Below, in pieces: positions 24,551 through 33,844 of a stretch of 38,934 bases of DNA. This DNA comes from Actinobacteria bacterium Ga0077560 (lineage in GTDB: Bacteria; Actinomycetota; Thermoleophilia; Miltoncostaeales; Miltoncostaeaceae): positions 1 through 38,934 of the forward strand of contig LNFL01000114.1 in assembly GCA_001464275.1 (NCBI GenBank), written 5' to 3'. Below the pieces are notes generated by a model. That model saw nothing but the letters and a program-made list of their open reading frames with translations, was not told where the DNA came from and did not search any database. Each line of letters starts with the position of its first letter. Position 1 is the first letter of the stretch. A program made the position numbers and the translations under genes.

Positions 24551-24569
24551 TTCCAATAGCCTATTGAAA
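24551..24569. promoter_or_regulatory. 19-bp imperfect palindrome before the ABC importer operon
   Basis: TTCCAATAGCCTATTGAAA: 9-bp arms around one C with a single mismatch (TTCC versus GAAA). It lies 43 nt before the TTG of the substrate-binding protein. Same length, same one-base centre and same outer TTTC/GAAA as the operators at 17259 and 21082, but only 11 of 19 positions agree, so the binding protein may be a related regulator instead of the same one. Confidence 0.5.
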
Positions 24570-24612
24570 GTCCGGCCGCGTCCACGCGGCCCCCCGGCTC
24601 CGGAGGTCCCAC

Positions 24613-25644
24613 TTGCGAAGGCTTCGACGCACCTCGATGGCCGCCGTCATGGTTGCCGCGCTGTCCCTCGGCCTCGCCGCCTGCGGCGGTGACGACGACT
24701 CCGGCGGCGACACCTCGGGCGCGTCGAGCGACCCCATCGTGATCGGCTACAGCGCCTGGCCCGGCTGGTTCCCGCTGAAGGTGGCCGAGGAGCAGGGCTT
24801 CTTCGAGCAGGAGGGCGTGAACGTCGAGCTGCGGTACTTCAACGACTACACCGCCTCCCTCGACGCGCTCACGGCCGGCCAGCTCGACGCCAACACCCAG
24901 ACGCTGAACGACACCATCGCCGGCGAGGCGGCCGGCGCCGACCTGAAGATCGTGGTGAACACCGACTTCTCGGCCGGCAACGACGCCATCATCGTCGACG
25001 AGTCGATCAACACCGTGGCCGACCTGAAGGGCAAGACGGTGGCCGCCGAGGCCGGCGTGGTGGACCACTTCCTGCTCCTGCAGGGCCTGGAGGCCAACGG
25101 GCTCACCGAGAAGGACATCGAGTTCCGGGGCGTCGCGACCGACGCGGCCGCCGCCGGCTTCGCGGCCGGGCAGTTCGACGCGGTGGGCGTGTTCGCGCCG
25201 TTCACGCTGGAGGCGCTCAAGCGCCCCGGCTCCAAGGTGCTGTTCGACTCCGCGGACTACCCCGGCAGCATCCCCGACCACATCACCTTCGACGCGAAGA
25301 CCGTGGCCGAGCGCCCCGCCGACGTCCAGAAGATCGTGAACGCCTGGTACGCGACGGTGGCGTTCCTGCAGAGCAACCCGGAGGACGCGCGGGCGATCAT
25401 GGCCGAGCAGGCCGGCATCGACCCGGCGGAGTACGCCGAGCTGGAGGCCGGGACGGACATCCTGGAGGCGGACGAGGCCCTGGCCGCGTTCACCGAGGAC
25501 GACAAGCCCACCTCCCTGCCCACGACGGCCAAGAAGATCAACCCCTTCCTGGTCTCCTCGGGCCTCACGCAGAACGAGGCCGACCTGAACGGGCTGTTCG
25601 CGCCCGAGTTCACGCAGGCGTACGTCGACGCGAACAAGGGCTGA
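24613..25644 (+). CDS. ABC transporter substrate-binding lipoprotein, NitT/TauT type
   Basis: 343 residues. The TTG start has an excellent ribosome-binding site, GGAGGT, 5 nt upstream. A lipoprotein signal peptide ends in the lipobox LAAC (C24), followed by an acidic linker (GGDDDSGGD). The mature part has the NMT1/SsuA-like fold: IVIGYSAWPGWFPLKVAEEQGFF, LTAGQLDANTQTLND, VDHFLLLQGLEANGL and FAAGQFDAVGVFAPF. Such proteins bind nitrate, taurine, aliphatic sulfonates, or urea/guanidine-like compounds; the ligand cannot be read from sequence. Context (next to guanidine/urea catabolism in several bacteria, and the operator-like palindrome) makes a nitrogen compound more likely than a sulfonate. 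First gene of a complete three-gene importer. Confidence 0.88.
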   Translation: MRRLRRTSMAAVMVAALSLGLAACGGDDDSGGDTSGASSDPIVIGYSAWPGWFPLKVAEEQGFFEQEGVNVELRYFNDYTASLDALTAGQLDANTQTLNDTIAGEAAGADLKIVVNTDFSAGNDAIIVDESINTVADLKGKTVAAEAGVVDHFLLLQGLEANGLTEKDIEFRGVATDAAAAGFAAGQFDAVGVFAPFTLEALKRPGSKVLFDSADYPGSIPDHITFDAKTVAERPADVQKIVNAWYATVAFLQSNPEDARAIMAEQAGIDPAEYAELEAGTDILEADEALAAFTEDDKPTSLPTTAKKINPFLVSSGLTQNEADLNGLFAPEFTQAYVDANKG

Positions 25645-25651
25645 CGCCGGA

Positions 25652-26595
25652 ATGAGGCTGCGACGCCGCACCGGGCGCGTGATGGACCGCGACGACCGCG
25701 GCGGGGGCTGGGCCCCCGTCGCGGACGCCCCGCAGGACGCGGGCCCGGACGGCGACCACGTCATCGACTGGCGCAACTCGCTCGCGGCCAAGCGCGCCCC
25801 CACCCGCGGCACGCCGCAGCACGAGCTGCTGCGGATCCGTGAGGACATCAGCACGCGGTGGCGGGCGACGCTCATCGCCACCGGCCTGGTCCTCCTGGCG
25901 GGGCTGTGGCTGTTCATGGCCACCGGCTCGTCATCGGACCTGCTGGTGCCCAGCCCGTCGGAGACCTGGGGCGGCGCCATGCGCCTCTACGACGACGGCG
26001 TGCTGTTCGGCGACATCTGGGCGTCGGTGCGGCGGATCCTCTTCGGCTATGCGATCAGCATGGCCATCGCGGTGGTGCTGGGCATCCTGATGGGCTCGTT
26101 CCGCTCGGCCGACTCGCTGTTCGAGTCGCCGATCGCGTTCATGCGGTACATCCCGGCCACCGCGCTGGTGCCGCTCATGCTGTTCTGGCTCGGCATCGAC
26201 GAGCTCCCGAAGATCACGCTCATCGTGATCGGGTCGGTGTTCTTCAACATCCTGATGGTGGCCGACGTGGCCCGGAACGTGCCGAAGGAGCTCATCAACG
26301 CCGCCTACACGCTGGGTGCCGGGCGGCTGAAGGTGCTGCGCCGGGTGGTGCTGCCCCATTCGTTGCCGGGCATCATCGACGTGGCCCGCATCAACCTCGC
26401 GGCGGCGTGGGCGATCCTGGTGGTCGCCGAGCTGCTGGCGGCGGAGGAGGGCCTTGCGTTCCGCATCGCCCGGGCCCAGCGCTTCCGCCAGATCGACGAG
26501 ATGTTCGCGCTGCTGATCATCTTCGGGATCATCGGCATCATCACCGACCTGTCCCTGCGCTGGCTGCGCAACAGGTCCGCACCCTGGGCACGCGC

Positions 26596-26599
<4 letters not shown>
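25652..26599 (+). CDS. ABC transporter permease, NitT/TauT type
   Basis: 315 residues. The first about 70 residues are hydrophilic and acidic/basic, unusually long for the family (cytoplasmic tail), with a possible later start at the ATG encoding MDRDD. Six hydrophobic helices follow, starting with ATLIATGLVLLAGLWLFMA. The EAA loop that contacts the ATPase is AAYTLGAGRLKVLRRVVLPH, near residue 215. A short FxxPxxxxxxYxPA-like block (FMRYIPATALVPLMLFWLGI) is typical of SsuC/TauC. It starts 8 nt after the binding-protein gene and overlaps the ATPase gene by 4 nt, so all three are one transcript. Inner-membrane pore of the importer. Confidence 0.9.
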
Positions 26600-27396
<797 letters not shown>

Positions 27397-27400
27397 CCGG

Positions 27401-27991
27401 CTACATCTCGCGGCGGCCCAGGAACGCCCGCCCGAGCGTGAGCTCGTCGGCGTGCTCCAGGTCGGCGCCCACCGGCAGGCCGCTGGCCAGGCGCGTCATG
27501 CGCACGCGGCCGCGCAGCAGGTCGGCGAGGTAGAGGGCCGTGGCCTCGCCGGTCATGGTGGGGTTGGTTGCCAGCACGACCTCCTGCACGCCCTCGGTGT
27601 CGATGCGCGTGACCAGCTCGTCGATGCGCAGGTCGTCGGGGTCCACGCCGTCGATCGGCGACAGCGCCCCGCCGAGCACGTGGTAGGTGCCGCGGTACTC
27701 GTGGGTGCGCTCGATGGGCAGGATCGCCGACGGCTCCTCCACCACGCACAGCAGGGCGGTGTCCCGGCGCGGATCGGCGCAGATGGGGCACAGTTCGTCC
27801 TCGGCGAACGAGAAGCACCGGGAGCACGGCCGCAGGCGCTCGGCCATCTGCACGAGGGCGTCGGCCAGCGCGACCGGGCGGTCGCGCTGGCCCTTGAGCA
27901 GGTGGAACGCCAGCCGCTGGGCGCTGCGCGGCCCGATGCCGGGCAGGCGCGCGAGCTCGGCGATGAGCCGCTCCAGCGACGGGGTGAGGAT
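27401..27991 (-). CDS. recR: Recombination mediator RecR
   Basis: Works with RecF/RecO in loading RecA at gaps. Helix-hairpin-helix LPGIGPRSAQRLAFHLL, zinc finger CSRCFSFAEDELCPIC, and Toprim domain LCVVEEPSAILPIERT ... YHVLGGALSPIDGVDPDDL are all present. In frame there is no ATG, GTG or TTG between the preceding TAG (the ybaB stop, same frame) and the GTG at 27853, which would remove the HhH. The only start at the family position is ATC at 27991: (M)LTPSLERLIAELARLPGIG. The sequence before it is GGGAG, six bases, ATC. With this start the protein has 196 residues, the normal length. Cotranscribed with ybaB and dnaX. Confidence 0.9.
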   Translation of the reverse strand: MLTPSLERLIAELARLPGIGPRSAQRLAFHLLKGQRDRPVALADALVQMAERLRPCSRCFSFAEDELCPICADPRRDTALLCVVEEPSAILPIERTHEYRGTYHVLGGALSPIDGVDPDDLRIDELVTRIDTEGVQEVVLATNPTMTGEATALYLADLLRGRVRMTRLASGLPVGADLEHADELTLGRAFLGRREM

Positions 27992-28003
27992 GCCCCGCTC
28001 CCG

Positions 28004-28324
28004 CTACAGGCCGGGGATGCCCATGCCGGACAGGCCGCCGGTGATCTCGCCGATGCGGCGCTGGGCGAGGTCCTGGGCCTGGCGCATGGCCTCGTTGACG
28101 GCCGCGACGATGGTGTCCTCGAGCATCTCGACGTCCTCGGGGTCCACGACCTTCGGATCGATCTTCACGGCCTTGATCTCGAGGCCGCCGCTGACGACCG
28201 CGGTCACGGCCCCGCCGCCGGCGGAGGCCTGCACGGTCTCCTCCTGCAGCTCCATCTGCACCCGCTGCATGTCCGCCTGCATCTTCTGCATCTGCTTCAT
28301 CATCTTCTGCGGGTTCATCGACAC
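28004..28324 (-). CDS. ybaB: YbaB/EbfC nucleoid-associated protein
   Basis: 106-residue YbaB-family DNA-binding protein: helical N-terminus rich in Met/Gln (MNPQKMMKQMQKMQADMQ), short beta-sheet with GGGAVTAVVSGGLEIKAVKIDP, and the C-terminal helix EDTIVAAVNEAMRQAQ. It stands between dnaX and recR as in most bacteria. The GTG at 28324 lies 7 nt after AAGGAG; the ATG at 28318 is 13 nt away and would drop two residues. It ends at the TAG from which recR continues in the same reading frame. Confidence 0.92.
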   Translation of the reverse strand: MSMNPQKMMKQMQKMQADMQRVQMELQEETVQASAGGGAVTAVVSGGLEIKAVKIDPKVVDPEDVEMLEDTIVAAVNEAMRQAQDLAQRRIGEITGGLSGMGIPGL

Positions 28325-28349
28325 GTGGGTGCTCCTTTGGGGCTGGTGG

Positions 28350-30317
28350 TCACTGCTCTTCGGTGGCGTCGAAGGTCTGGATCAGCTCCTGACGCAGCGT
28401 GTCCAGGTCGAGCGGCATGGTCTGCTCGGGCTCCGCGTGGCGCGGCGCGGGTGGCGCGTCCTGCACCTGGATGTCCGCGTGCACGCGCTGTCCCAGGATG
28501 CGCGCCAGGACGTGCTCCAGCTGCGACCGCGGCTCACCGCGGGAGAGCATGCTGGCGCCCATCGCGCTGGCCAGGGAGATCTGCACCCACCCCTCGCGGG
28601 CGTCGGTCACGCGGGCGTTCTCGACGAAGCTGAACACCGCCGGGTGCTCGGTGCGCAGCTCGGACAGCACCTGCGGCCACAGGCGCGCGACGTGCGCCAG
28701 GTCCATCGCGACCGGGTGGTGCGGCGGCTCTGGCACCGGGGCGTGCGCGGCGGTGGGGGCCGGGGCGGGCGGTGGGGGCTCCTCGCCGTGTTCGGGCTCG
28801 GGCGCGTCGAAATCGGAGACCGGCGGCCGCTCGAAGCCGTCGTCGGCGACGGGGGGCGGCGCGGCCGGCGGTGGCGCGGGTGCGGGCGCGGCCACCGGGG
28901 CGGGTGGCGGGACGCCGGGAGCCGGGGGCGCCGCGACGGGCGGCGGTGCGGGCGCCGCCTGCACGGGAGGGGGCTCGGGCGCGGGTGGCGCCTCCACCAC
29001 CGGGGGTGCCGGCGGCGGTTCGGGTGCGGGCGCGGCGACGGGCTCGGGCGCGGGGGCCTGCACCGGCGGCGGTGGTGCGGCGGGGGGCGGTGGTGCGGCC
29101 GCGGCGCGCGGCGGCCGGGGCGGTGCCGGCGCGACGCGCGGGCTGCCCTGCTCCAGCAGCTCCAGGCGGCTCACCAGGCCCTCCAGGCCCGGGTCCAGGG
29201 CGGGCCGCGCCAGCTTGGCGGTCACCAGCTCCAGCTGCAGGCGCGGGTCGGCGCCCCCGTGGCGGATGCGCACCTGCGCGTCGGCCAGCAGGTCCAGCGC
29301 GCGCACCACCTGGCTCGGGGAGAGCTGGTTGGACTGCGCCTCCAGCCGGTCCAGCTCCTCCGCGGCGAACGCCCAGTCGTCGCGCGCCCCGGCGCCCTGC
29401 TGCAGCAGGCACACGTAGCGCAGCTGCGTCACCAGCCCCCGCAGCAGCTGCTCGGGGTCCGAGCCGGAGTCCAGGACGTCCTCCAGCAGCGCGAACGCGC
29501 CCGCGGCGTCGCCGCCGGCCAGCAGGTCCACCAGCTCGAAGAGGGACTCGCGGGCCACCGCGCCCAGCAGCTCCAGCACCTGCGGCAGCTCCACCCGGCC
29601 GTCGGAGTACGCGGCGATCTGGTCCAGCAGGCCCAGGGCGTCGCGGTAGCTGCCGTCGGCGGCACGGGCGAGCGCGTCCAGCGCCGACTCGGAGGTCTCG
29701 ATGCCCTCCACCCCGGCCACCCGGTCCAGCACACGCACCAGCGCCGGGATGCCGGGCTTGCGCAGCACGAAGTGCTGCACGCGCGAGCGGATGGTGGGGA
29801 GGATGTCCCAGGGGTGGGTGGTGCAGAGGATCACCACCAGGTGCGGCGGCGGCTCCTCGAGGGTCTTCAGCAGGGCGCTGGCCGCGCCCTCCTGGATCTG
29901 GTGCGCCTCGTCCATGATCGTGACGCGGAACCGGGAGGCCACCGGCGCGTACCGCACGGTCTCCAGCCAGTCGCGCATCTCGTCGATGCGGCGGGCGCTG
30001 GAGGCGGCGTCCACCTCCACCACGTCCAGCCAGTCGTCATGGCCGGTCCGCAGGCACGAGTCGCATTTCATGCACGGCGTGCGGGTGGGGCCGGGTGAGG
30101 ACTGGCAGTTGAGGCACCGCGCCAGGATGCGCGCGGTCGTGGTCTTGCCGGTGCCGCGCGGACCCGAGAACAGGTACCCGCGGGCCGGACGGCCCGACTC
30201 GAGCGCGTTGCCCAGCGCCTGGGCGACGTGCTCCTGGCCCACCATCTCCTCGAAGCGGGTGGGCCGGTGCCGGTTGTAGAGGCTCGCGCCGCGATCCGGC
30301 GCCGGAGATGTGCTCAC
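28350..30317 (-). CDS. dnaX: DNA polymerase III subunit gamma/tau
   Basis: Clamp-loader ATPase of 655 residues. RecA-like domain with Walker A GPRGTGKTTTAR (K58), zinc-binding cysteines CLNCQSS ... CMKCDSC, Walker B/DExx box VTIMDEAHQ and sensor region LPTIRSRVQHF. The collar domain follows, then an exceptionally Pro/Ala-rich linker (about residues 390-530) and a C-terminal tau-type domain (ARLWPQVLSELRTEHPAVF, ISLASAMGASML). No slippery A-run that would program a gamma form was seen. The GTG at 30317 was chosen: VSTSPAPDRGASLYNRHRPTRF gives the standard N-terminus, and upstream starts run into the SRP RNA. First gene of dnaX-ybaB-recR. Confidence 0.95.
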   Translation of the reverse strand: MSTSPAPDRGASLYNRHRPTRFEEMVGQEHVAQALGNALESGRPARGYLFSGPRGTGKTTTARILARCLNCQSSPGPTRTPCMKCDSCLRTGHDDWLDVVEVDAASSARRIDEMRDWLETVRYAPVASRFRVTIMDEAHQIQEGAASALLKTLEEPPPHLVVILCTTHPWDILPTIRSRVQHFVLRKPGIPALVRVLDRVAGVEGIETSESALDALARAADGSYRDALGLLDQIAAYSDGRVELPQVLELLGAVARESLFELVDLLAGGDAAGAFALLEDVLDSGSDPEQLLRGLVTQLRYVCLLQQGAGARDDWAFAAEELDRLEAQSNQLSPSQVVRALDLLADAQVRIRHGGADPRLQLELVTAKLARPALDPGLEGLVSRLELLEQGSPRVAPAPPRPPRAAAAPPPPAAPPPPVQAPAPEPVAAPAPEPPPAPPVVEAPPAPEPPPVQAAPAPPPVAAPPAPGVPPPAPVAAPAPAPPPAAPPPVADDGFERPPVSDFDAPEPEHGEEPPPPAPAPTAAHAPVPEPPHHPVAMDLAHVARLWPQVLSELRTEHPAVFSFVENARVTDAREGWVQISLASAMGASMLSRGEPRSQLEHVLARILGQRVHADIQVQDAPPAPRHAEPEQTMPLDLDTLRQELIQTFDATEEQ

Positions 30318-30394
30318 GTCGTGTTGCGAATGAAGGTGACCGTGCACCCACCGTCGATGCGAAATTCCGAAGCGGTACTCGTGCCGCCAGCTCC

Positions 30395-30491
30395 GGCGAG
30401 GTTGCCCCACTGCGCGTGGGCGGATCCGCTTAAGGCTGCTTCCTTCCGGACCTGACCTGATTCACGGTCGCCCACCGAATGGGACCTCACC
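30395..30491 (-). ncRNA. ffs: Signal recognition particle RNA (4.5S, small bacterial type)
   Basis: On the minus strand the universally conserved apical loop GTCAGGTCCGGAAGGAAGCA is unmistakable (GGAA tetraloop and the asymmetric loop that binds Ffh). Outward from it pair GTGGGCG/CGCCCAC, then TCCCAT/GTGGGG, then GGTGAGG (30491-30485) with CCTCGCC (30401-30395). A further helix, CTCGTGC/GCACGAG (30512-30506 with 30384-30378), may extend the transcript on both sides, so the true ends could be about 30378-30512. Place beside dnaX is the arrangement known from many Gram-positives. Confidence 0.93.
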
Positions 30492-30754
30492 ATCAACGCC
30501 GCTTTGCACGAGCCCGACCCTCCGGGATCTGCCCCTCGGGCGGGAATTGTGCCCCGCTGAAGCGGATTTCGGGTACAGGGCACCGCTAGCTCCCCGCCTA
30601 GCACGGTCACCCCCGGAGCCTAGAGGACGCCCGCCGTGTCCGCGAGGCGGGCGGCCCGGTAACGGTCATTCCGCGTTCGGGTCTATCCTCAGGACGCTGC
30701 GGACCACCCCCGTGCCGCGTGGCCAGGAACCCAATGCCCTCGGAGGCCTGCACG

Positions 30755-31174
30755 ATGTCAACCGAACTTCCACCCCCTCCCCCGCCGCACCTTCAGCCGC
30801 CCACGGGCCCGTCCGTGGGGGTGGTGGGCCAGCCGAAGTCCATCGGCAAGGTCATCCTGCTGTCGATCGTGACCCTCGGGATCTACACCTACATCTGGAC
30901 GTGGCGGACGCACGAGGAGTACAAGCGCTACACCGCCGACGGCGTGGGCGGCTGGCTCGGCGTGGTCATCTACTTCCTGATCTCGCCGGTCACGATGTTC
31001 CTCATCGCGAACGAGACGCAGAAGCTCTACCAGCGCGAGAACGAGATCCCGCCGGTCCGCACGATCCTGGGCCTGTGGTTCCTGCTGCCGCTGATCGGCA
31101 ACATCATCTGGTACGTCAAGGTCCAGAACGCGCTGAACGCCTTCTGGGTCAAGCGGGGCGCCCAGCCCGCCTGA
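30755..31174 (+). CDS. DUF4234 small membrane protein
   Basis: 139 residues: a proline-rich N-terminus (PPPPPPHLQPPTGP) and a DUF4234 domain with three hydrophobic segments (VILLSIVTLGIYTYIWTWRT, GVVIYFLISPVTMFLIANE, ILGLWFLLPLIGNIIWYVK). The TYIWTWRTHEEYKRY pattern is characteristic of the family. ATG at 30755 has GGAGG 8 nt upstream; the ATG at 30734 would put the ribosome-binding site inside the gene. Function unknown. It is divergent from the SRP RNA/dnaX transcription unit. Confidence 0.8.
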   Translation: MSTELPPPPPPHLQPPTGPSVGVVGQPKSIGKVILLSIVTLGIYTYIWTWRTHEEYKRYTADGVGGWLGVVIYFLISPVTMFLIANETQKLYQRENEIPPVRTILGLWFLLPLIGNIIWYVKVQNALNAFWVKRGAQPA

Positions 31175-31181
31175 CGCGCGG

Positions 31182-31457
31182 CTACTTGCGCCGGCGCAGC
31201 TTCGGGGTGACCCGTTCGCCGCGCCGGCGCGCGGTGCTCGCCCCGAAGATGCCGGCGACCCCGCCGCCGATCATCGCCATGGTCACGACCAGATAGGGCA
31301 GCATCGTGATGCCCGGGTCCTGCCCCAGCAGCTGGGTGAGGGTCCACATGATCGCGCCCCAGACGCCGCCGACGAGCGCGCCGATGCCCACGAGGGCGAC
31401 GCGGTTCTCGGGCAGGTCGCGCTTGGGCTTGGCGGGGGGTGCGGGTTCCTTGGCCAC
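31182..31457 (-). CDS. Small membrane protein of unknown function
   Basis: 91 residues with a GTG start: a lysine/proline-rich N-terminus (AKEPAPPAKPKRD), two hydrophobic helices (ALVGIGALVGGVWGAIMWTL and MLPYLVVTMAMIGGGVAGIF) and a strongly basic tail (RRRGERVTPKLRRRK). The composition (hydrophobic hairpin between charged ends) and codon pattern support a real gene. Its stop is 7 nt from the convergent DUF4234 gene. I do not recognise the family. Confidence 0.6.
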   Translation of the reverse strand: MAKEPAPPAKPKRDLPENRVALVGIGALVGGVWGAIMWTLTQLLGQDPGITMLPYLVVTMAMIGGGVAGIFGASTARRRGERVTPKLRRRK

Positions 31458-31577
31458 GGCGCCAGCTTACCCTCGGGCGTGACACGGCGTCACCGCGGCT
31501 TCACCGTCCTTCAACCTCGGGGGCGGCGCGTCGCCGTTGACTCGGTCTCCGAACGTCACACGACGAAGGAGACCCAC

Positions 31578-33043
31578 GTGCTGAAGCGAGGAGCGATCGC
31601 GCTCGCGATCGCCGGGACCGTCGCCTGCGGTTCGTACGCCGCCATCGCGAACATCGACCCATACGCCGACTCGCTCGTGCCCGAGTACGAGACCAAGGTC
31701 GTGATGAGCGCCGGGGACACCGTGCCGGTGACCGGCGACTCCACGAAGAGCTACCAGATGGTCGGGATCCCGGACGGCCTGGGCGCCCACCGCAACCGCG
31801 ATGGCAGCACCACCGTCTACATGAACCACGAGCTGAACGCCGCCGCGACATCCGAGCCGGTGCTCGGGGAAGCTCATCGTCAACCGCGATGGAACGGTGC
31901 GCTCCGCCGCCCGCGCCTTCGACACCGTCTACCTGGACGACACGCTGGTGGGTCCCGCGGCGGACACCTCGAACACGACCCGCCCCTTCAGCCGCTTCTG
32001 CTCCGGGTCGCTCGCGGGCCCGGCGGAGGGCTTCGACCGGCACATCTACTTCGCCAACGAGGAGGAGGGCACACCCGCCAACAGCTTCGACGGCAAGGGT
32101 GGCCTGTCCGTCGCCGTGTTCGACGGGAAGGCGCACGGCCTGTCCGCCCTGGGCCGTTTCTCCTGGGAGAACACGCTGGTGCAGCCGAACCACGGGAACC
32201 GCACCGTGATCATGGGCATGGAGGACGGTCCGGCGGACCAGGACCGCGCCAAGGAGAACAGCCAGCTCTGGATGTACGTCGGCACCAAGAGCCGCCGCAA
32301 GGGCGCCACCGTCCTCGAGCGCAACGGGCTGGTCGGCGGCACGCTGTACGTCTTCCGGGCGAAGGATCCGGCCGTGACCGGCGAGGCCGGTTTCACGGCC
32401 GGTGACCTCACCGGCGAGTGGGTCGCGATTCCCGGCGCCGGCGCGATGACGGCCGTGGAGCTGGAGGCCGCCGCCGACGCCGTCGGGGCGATGGCGTTCG
32501 CGCGCCCGGAGGACGGCGCGTTCGACCTGAACGACCGGAACCGCTTCTTCTGGGTCACCACCGGCGGGGCGGCGGGCGCGAACGTGCTGGGGCGGGTCTA
32601 CTCGCTGCGTCTGCACCCCGGCGACCCGCTCAAGGCGCCGAAGCTCTCGCTGGTGGTGAACGCCGACGAGGTGGTCGCCGCGGGCGGTGACACCGCGCTG
32701 AGCCCGGACAACATCGGCGTCAGCGGGCGGTACCTCATGGTCCAGGAGGACGGCACCACCGAGAGCCGCGCGGAGATGGCACGCAAGGGCCGCGACGGCT
32801 CCATCTGGCGCTACCGTCTCACCTCGCGGGGCACCGGCATCGAGGGTGGTCACGCTCTCCCCGCCCGGACGCGACGGCGTCGCGGTCGGCCCCGGCGTGT
32901 GGGAGACCAGCGGCATCATCAGCACCGACGCGATGCTCGGGAGCGGCAGCTGGCTCTTCGACGTCCAGGCCCACCGGCCCACGGCCGCGCCCGGTGTCAA
33001 CACCGTGGAGGACGGACAGCTGGTCCTGCTGCGGCGCAGGTAG
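31578..33043 (+). pseudogene. PhoX-like (DUF839) secreted protein, two frame breaks
   Basis: Three frames encode one protein. Part 1 (GTG 31578, GAAGGAGA 5 nt upstream) has a signal peptide (KRGAIALAIAGTVACGSYAAIA) and IPDGLGAHRNRDGSTTVYMNHEL, the N-terminal metal-site region of PhoX. Part 2 continues from about 31870 (KLIVNRDGTVRSAARAFDTV, FCSGSLAGP, DRHIYFANEEEG, EDGPADQDRAKENSQLWMYV); part 3 from about 32846 (VVTLSPPGRDGVAVGPGVW) to the TAG at 33043. Dropping one G from the run 31866-31869 and one from 32844-32846 joins all three into 487 residues. PhoX is a calcium/iron alkaline phosphatase; whether this member has that activity is unclear. Both breaks are extra G in G-runs, so sequencing error is as likely as decay. 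Confidence 0.65.
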
Positions 33044-33052
33044 CCGCCGTGC

Positions 33053-33084
33053 GGAGATGGCCCCGCCCGAGCGGGGCCATCTCC
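33053..33084. terminator. Bidirectional terminator between convergent genes
   Basis: GGAGATGGCCCCGC (33053-33066) pairs perfectly with GCGGGGCCATCTCC (33071-33084), a 14-bp stem with the 4-nt loop CCGA, between the convergent PhoX-like and XRE-cupin genes. Confidence 0.85.
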
Positions 33085-33112
33085 GAGGTGCGGAGGACCG
33101 CGACCGCGGCGC

Positions 33113-33739
33113 TCAGCGTGGCGAACGCCCCGGCTCGCCCGGCTGCGCGGCGCCGCGCAGGACGGGCGGTGAGAACACCCAGAGCAGCTCGGCGCGTCCC
33201 GCGCCCACGTTGCGCGTGTGGCGGGGCTGGTCCTCGGCGGTCAGGTAGACGGAGTCTCCGGCGTCGAGGGTGAACGTCCTGCCGCTGGCGAGCCCCACCT
33301 CCAGGGACCCGGCGATCACGAAGGCGACGTGCTCGGTCCCCTCGATGATCGGCAGGTCGGGTGCCCCTCCGCCGGGCTCCAGCACGGTGTACGTGGGGCC
33401 CATCGCCAGCGATCCGCGGTCATCCGACAGCGGGAACACGGTCACCGAGTCGCCCGGGAACTCGACGGGCCGGCGTTCGGACGCCCGGACGACGTGGGGA
33501 CCGCGGGGCGGCTCCATGTCCAGCAGGTCGGCGAGGCCCACGCCTAGGAAGTGCGCGACGCGGTAGAGGCGCCCGGTGCTGATGTCGCTGCGCCCGTTCT
33601 CCACCAGGGACAGGAACGACGTGGAGAGCCCCGTGCCATTCGCGACGTCCACCAGTGAGTGCCCGCGGTCGGTGCGCAGTCGACGGAGCGTCGCGCCGAG
33701 CACCTCGAGATGGAGCTTGATCTCACCGTCGTTCGACAC
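33113..33739 (-). CDS. XRE-family regulator with C-terminal cupin
   Basis: 208 residues. Helix-turn-helix of the XRE type at about 12-65 (LGATLRRLRTDRGHSLVDVA, TGLSTSFLSLVENGRSDIS), then a double-stranded beta-helix cupin at about 120-195 (TEHVAFVIAGSLEVGLASGRTFTLDAGDSVYLTAEDQPRHTRNVG). The cupin has the GxxxxLDAGDSVYLTAxxxH pattern, though with few of the usual histidines, so it probably binds a small ligand rather than catalysing. ATG at 33739. The promoter region holds GTTGAT-8 nt-ATCAAC (33793-33812), a possible autoregulatory site. It is next to DUF2237 and galactose-oxidase-like genes; the target is unknown. Confidence 0.88.
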   Translation of the reverse strand: MSNDGEIKLHLEVLGATLRRLRTDRGHSLVDVANGTGLSTSFLSLVENGRSDISTGRLYRVAHFLGVGLADLLDMEPPRGPHVVRASERRPVEFPGDSVTVFPLSDDRGSLAMGPTYTVLEPGGGAPDLPIIEGTEHVAFVIAGSLEVGLASGRTFTLDAGDSVYLTAEDQPRHTRNVGAGRAELLWVFSPPVLRGAAQPGEPGRSPR

Positions 33740-33792
33740 GTCTCACGCCGTTCGGGAGTGCATCGGATCGACGTCCGCTGGCACGGAACACC

Positions 33793-33812
33793 GTTGATGC
33801 GTTTGTATCAAC
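33793..33812. promoter_or_regulatory. Inverted repeat upstream of the XRE-cupin gene
   Basis: GTTGAT and ATCAAC, a perfect 6-bp inverted repeat with 8 nt between, 54 nt before the start codon of the XRE gene and 33 nt from the stop of the DUF2237 gene. Suitable for a dimeric XRE repressor; evidence is position and symmetry only. Confidence 0.4.
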
Positions 33813-33844
33813 TCCGGGACGCCCGCGCGAGACGACGGTTGTAT

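Noticed and set aside
28772..29917. Open frame opposite the dnaX proline-rich linker
   Set aside because: Arg/Ala/Pro-only composition; it mirrors the Pro/Ala repeats of the dnaX linker.
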